Origin: DASYXT01 sp035934555 | Lineage (GTDB): Bacteria > Verrucomicrobiota > Verrucomicrobiia > Limisphaerales > UBA8199 | Direction: 5' to 3' | Assembly (NCBI GenBank): GCA_035934555.1 | Contig: DASYXT010000015.1 | Coordinates: 1 to 5,273, forward strand | Length of the DNA stretch: 5,273 bases | Shown here: positions 4,990-5,273 of the stretch, piece by piece | Position numbering within the stretch: position 1 is the first letter of the stretch | Layout of the letters: the number at the start of each line of letters is the position of its first letter | The notes under the pieces: generated by a model | What the model was told of the DNA's origin: nothing | The model's database searches: none | Seen by the model: the letters and a program-made list of their open reading frames with translations, nothing else | Position numbers and translations under genes: made by a program

Positions 4990-5273
4990 CTTTGAGGGCC
5001 ATAGCACCTACGAGATTGCCAAGACCTTCTGCACCGAAGGAATTCCAACTCCGCGCGGTCGTCACTGGAACAGGTCTTTGGTTTGCCACATTTTGTATTC
5101 ACCCCTGCTCGTAGGCACTACCAAGCTATGTGGCAAGACCTTGGATCATTACTATCCGGCCATTGTTACTGACGCAGAGTGGGAGCGCTTGCAGATGACA
5201 CTCGCCCAGAACTCAAACCGCCGGGGCGGGCCACGGTCGGGATTTCTGGTCCGAAACCTATTCCGGAATCGAT
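4983..5273 (+). pseudogene. Large serine recombinase, C-terminal continuation (partial at window edge)
   Basis: Reading from ATG at 4985 the frame is open to the window edge and continues the split recombinase. The residues FEGHSTYEIAKTF, EGIPTPRG, HWNRSLVCHILYSPLLVGT and YYPAIVTDAEWERLQ are the standard succession of the 'recombinase' DNA-binding domain: the helix after RRVVDM, the G-I-P-T-P-R-G turn, the W-x-x-x-x-V-x-x-I-L-x-x-P-x-x-x-G helix and the P-A-I-V strand. The last residues (GGPRSGFLVRNLFRN) resemble the lead-in to the zinc beta-ribbon, which would lie beyond the window. The ATG at 4985 is an internal Met of the original gene and not a start, although translation from it cannot be excluded. 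The segment shows no stop or frameshift, which suggests that the split is recent. Confidence 0.9.

Noticed and set aside
4807..4995. 62-codon + strand frame crossing the right end of the transposon
   Set aside because: It overlaps the end of the 68-aa gene, runs through the subterminal repeats and terminal repeat, and stops just inside the recombinase. Its open length comes from the repeats and not from coding.

Overview
The window reads as a nested mobile-DNA locus from a fairly GC-rich environmental bacterium. The flanking serine recombinase and the style of the transposon proteins would fit a Verrucomicrobiota or related Gram-negative genome, but nothing here proves the taxon. All supported genes lie on the + strand.

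Layout: (1) 1-282 is an open frame running in from the left edge, probably the 3' end of an unrecognised protein. (2) 283-638 has no convincing gene. It holds a perfect 8-bp inverted repeat (580-587/604-611) just upstream of the next gene. (3) 639-1319 is the first part of a large serine recombinase, with one apparent extra base in an 8-C run at 923-930. (4) 1320-4982 is a complete 3,663-bp transposon that splits this recombinase. (5) 4983-5273 is the continuation of the recombinase, which runs off the right edge.

The transposon can be delimited to the base. A 7-bp duplication (ATATGAC, 1313-1319 and 4983-4989) flanks imperfect terminal inverted repeats that start TGTTCCGA. Removing the element plus one duplication copy rejoins the recombinase in frame (RRVVDM-T-FEGHSTYEIAK). 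Inside, five genes run in one direction: a small double-CxxC zinc-ribbon protein; a DD(35)E transposase with a C-terminal beta-barrel; an ExeA/TniB-type AAA+ ATPase whose start overlaps the transposase end by 26 bp; a 132-aa unnamed protein coupled to the ATPase by an ATGA overlap; and a 68-aa unnamed protein. About 150 bp at the right end carry subterminal repeats that are candidate transposase-binding sites.

How the genes should work together, by analogy to Mu, Tn7, Tn5053 and IS21: the transposase cuts and joins the ends, and the ATPase binds target DNA and activates the transposase. The zinc-ribbon and the two small proteins are accessory candidates of unknown role. I see no TnsA-like endonuclease, TniQ/TnsD-type selector, resolvase or passenger gene, so this looks like a compact, IS-sized relative of the transposase-plus-AAA+ transposons. 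The transposase and ATPase belong to known superfamilies. The five-gene set with its two unnamed proteins is the most likely under-described part of the window.
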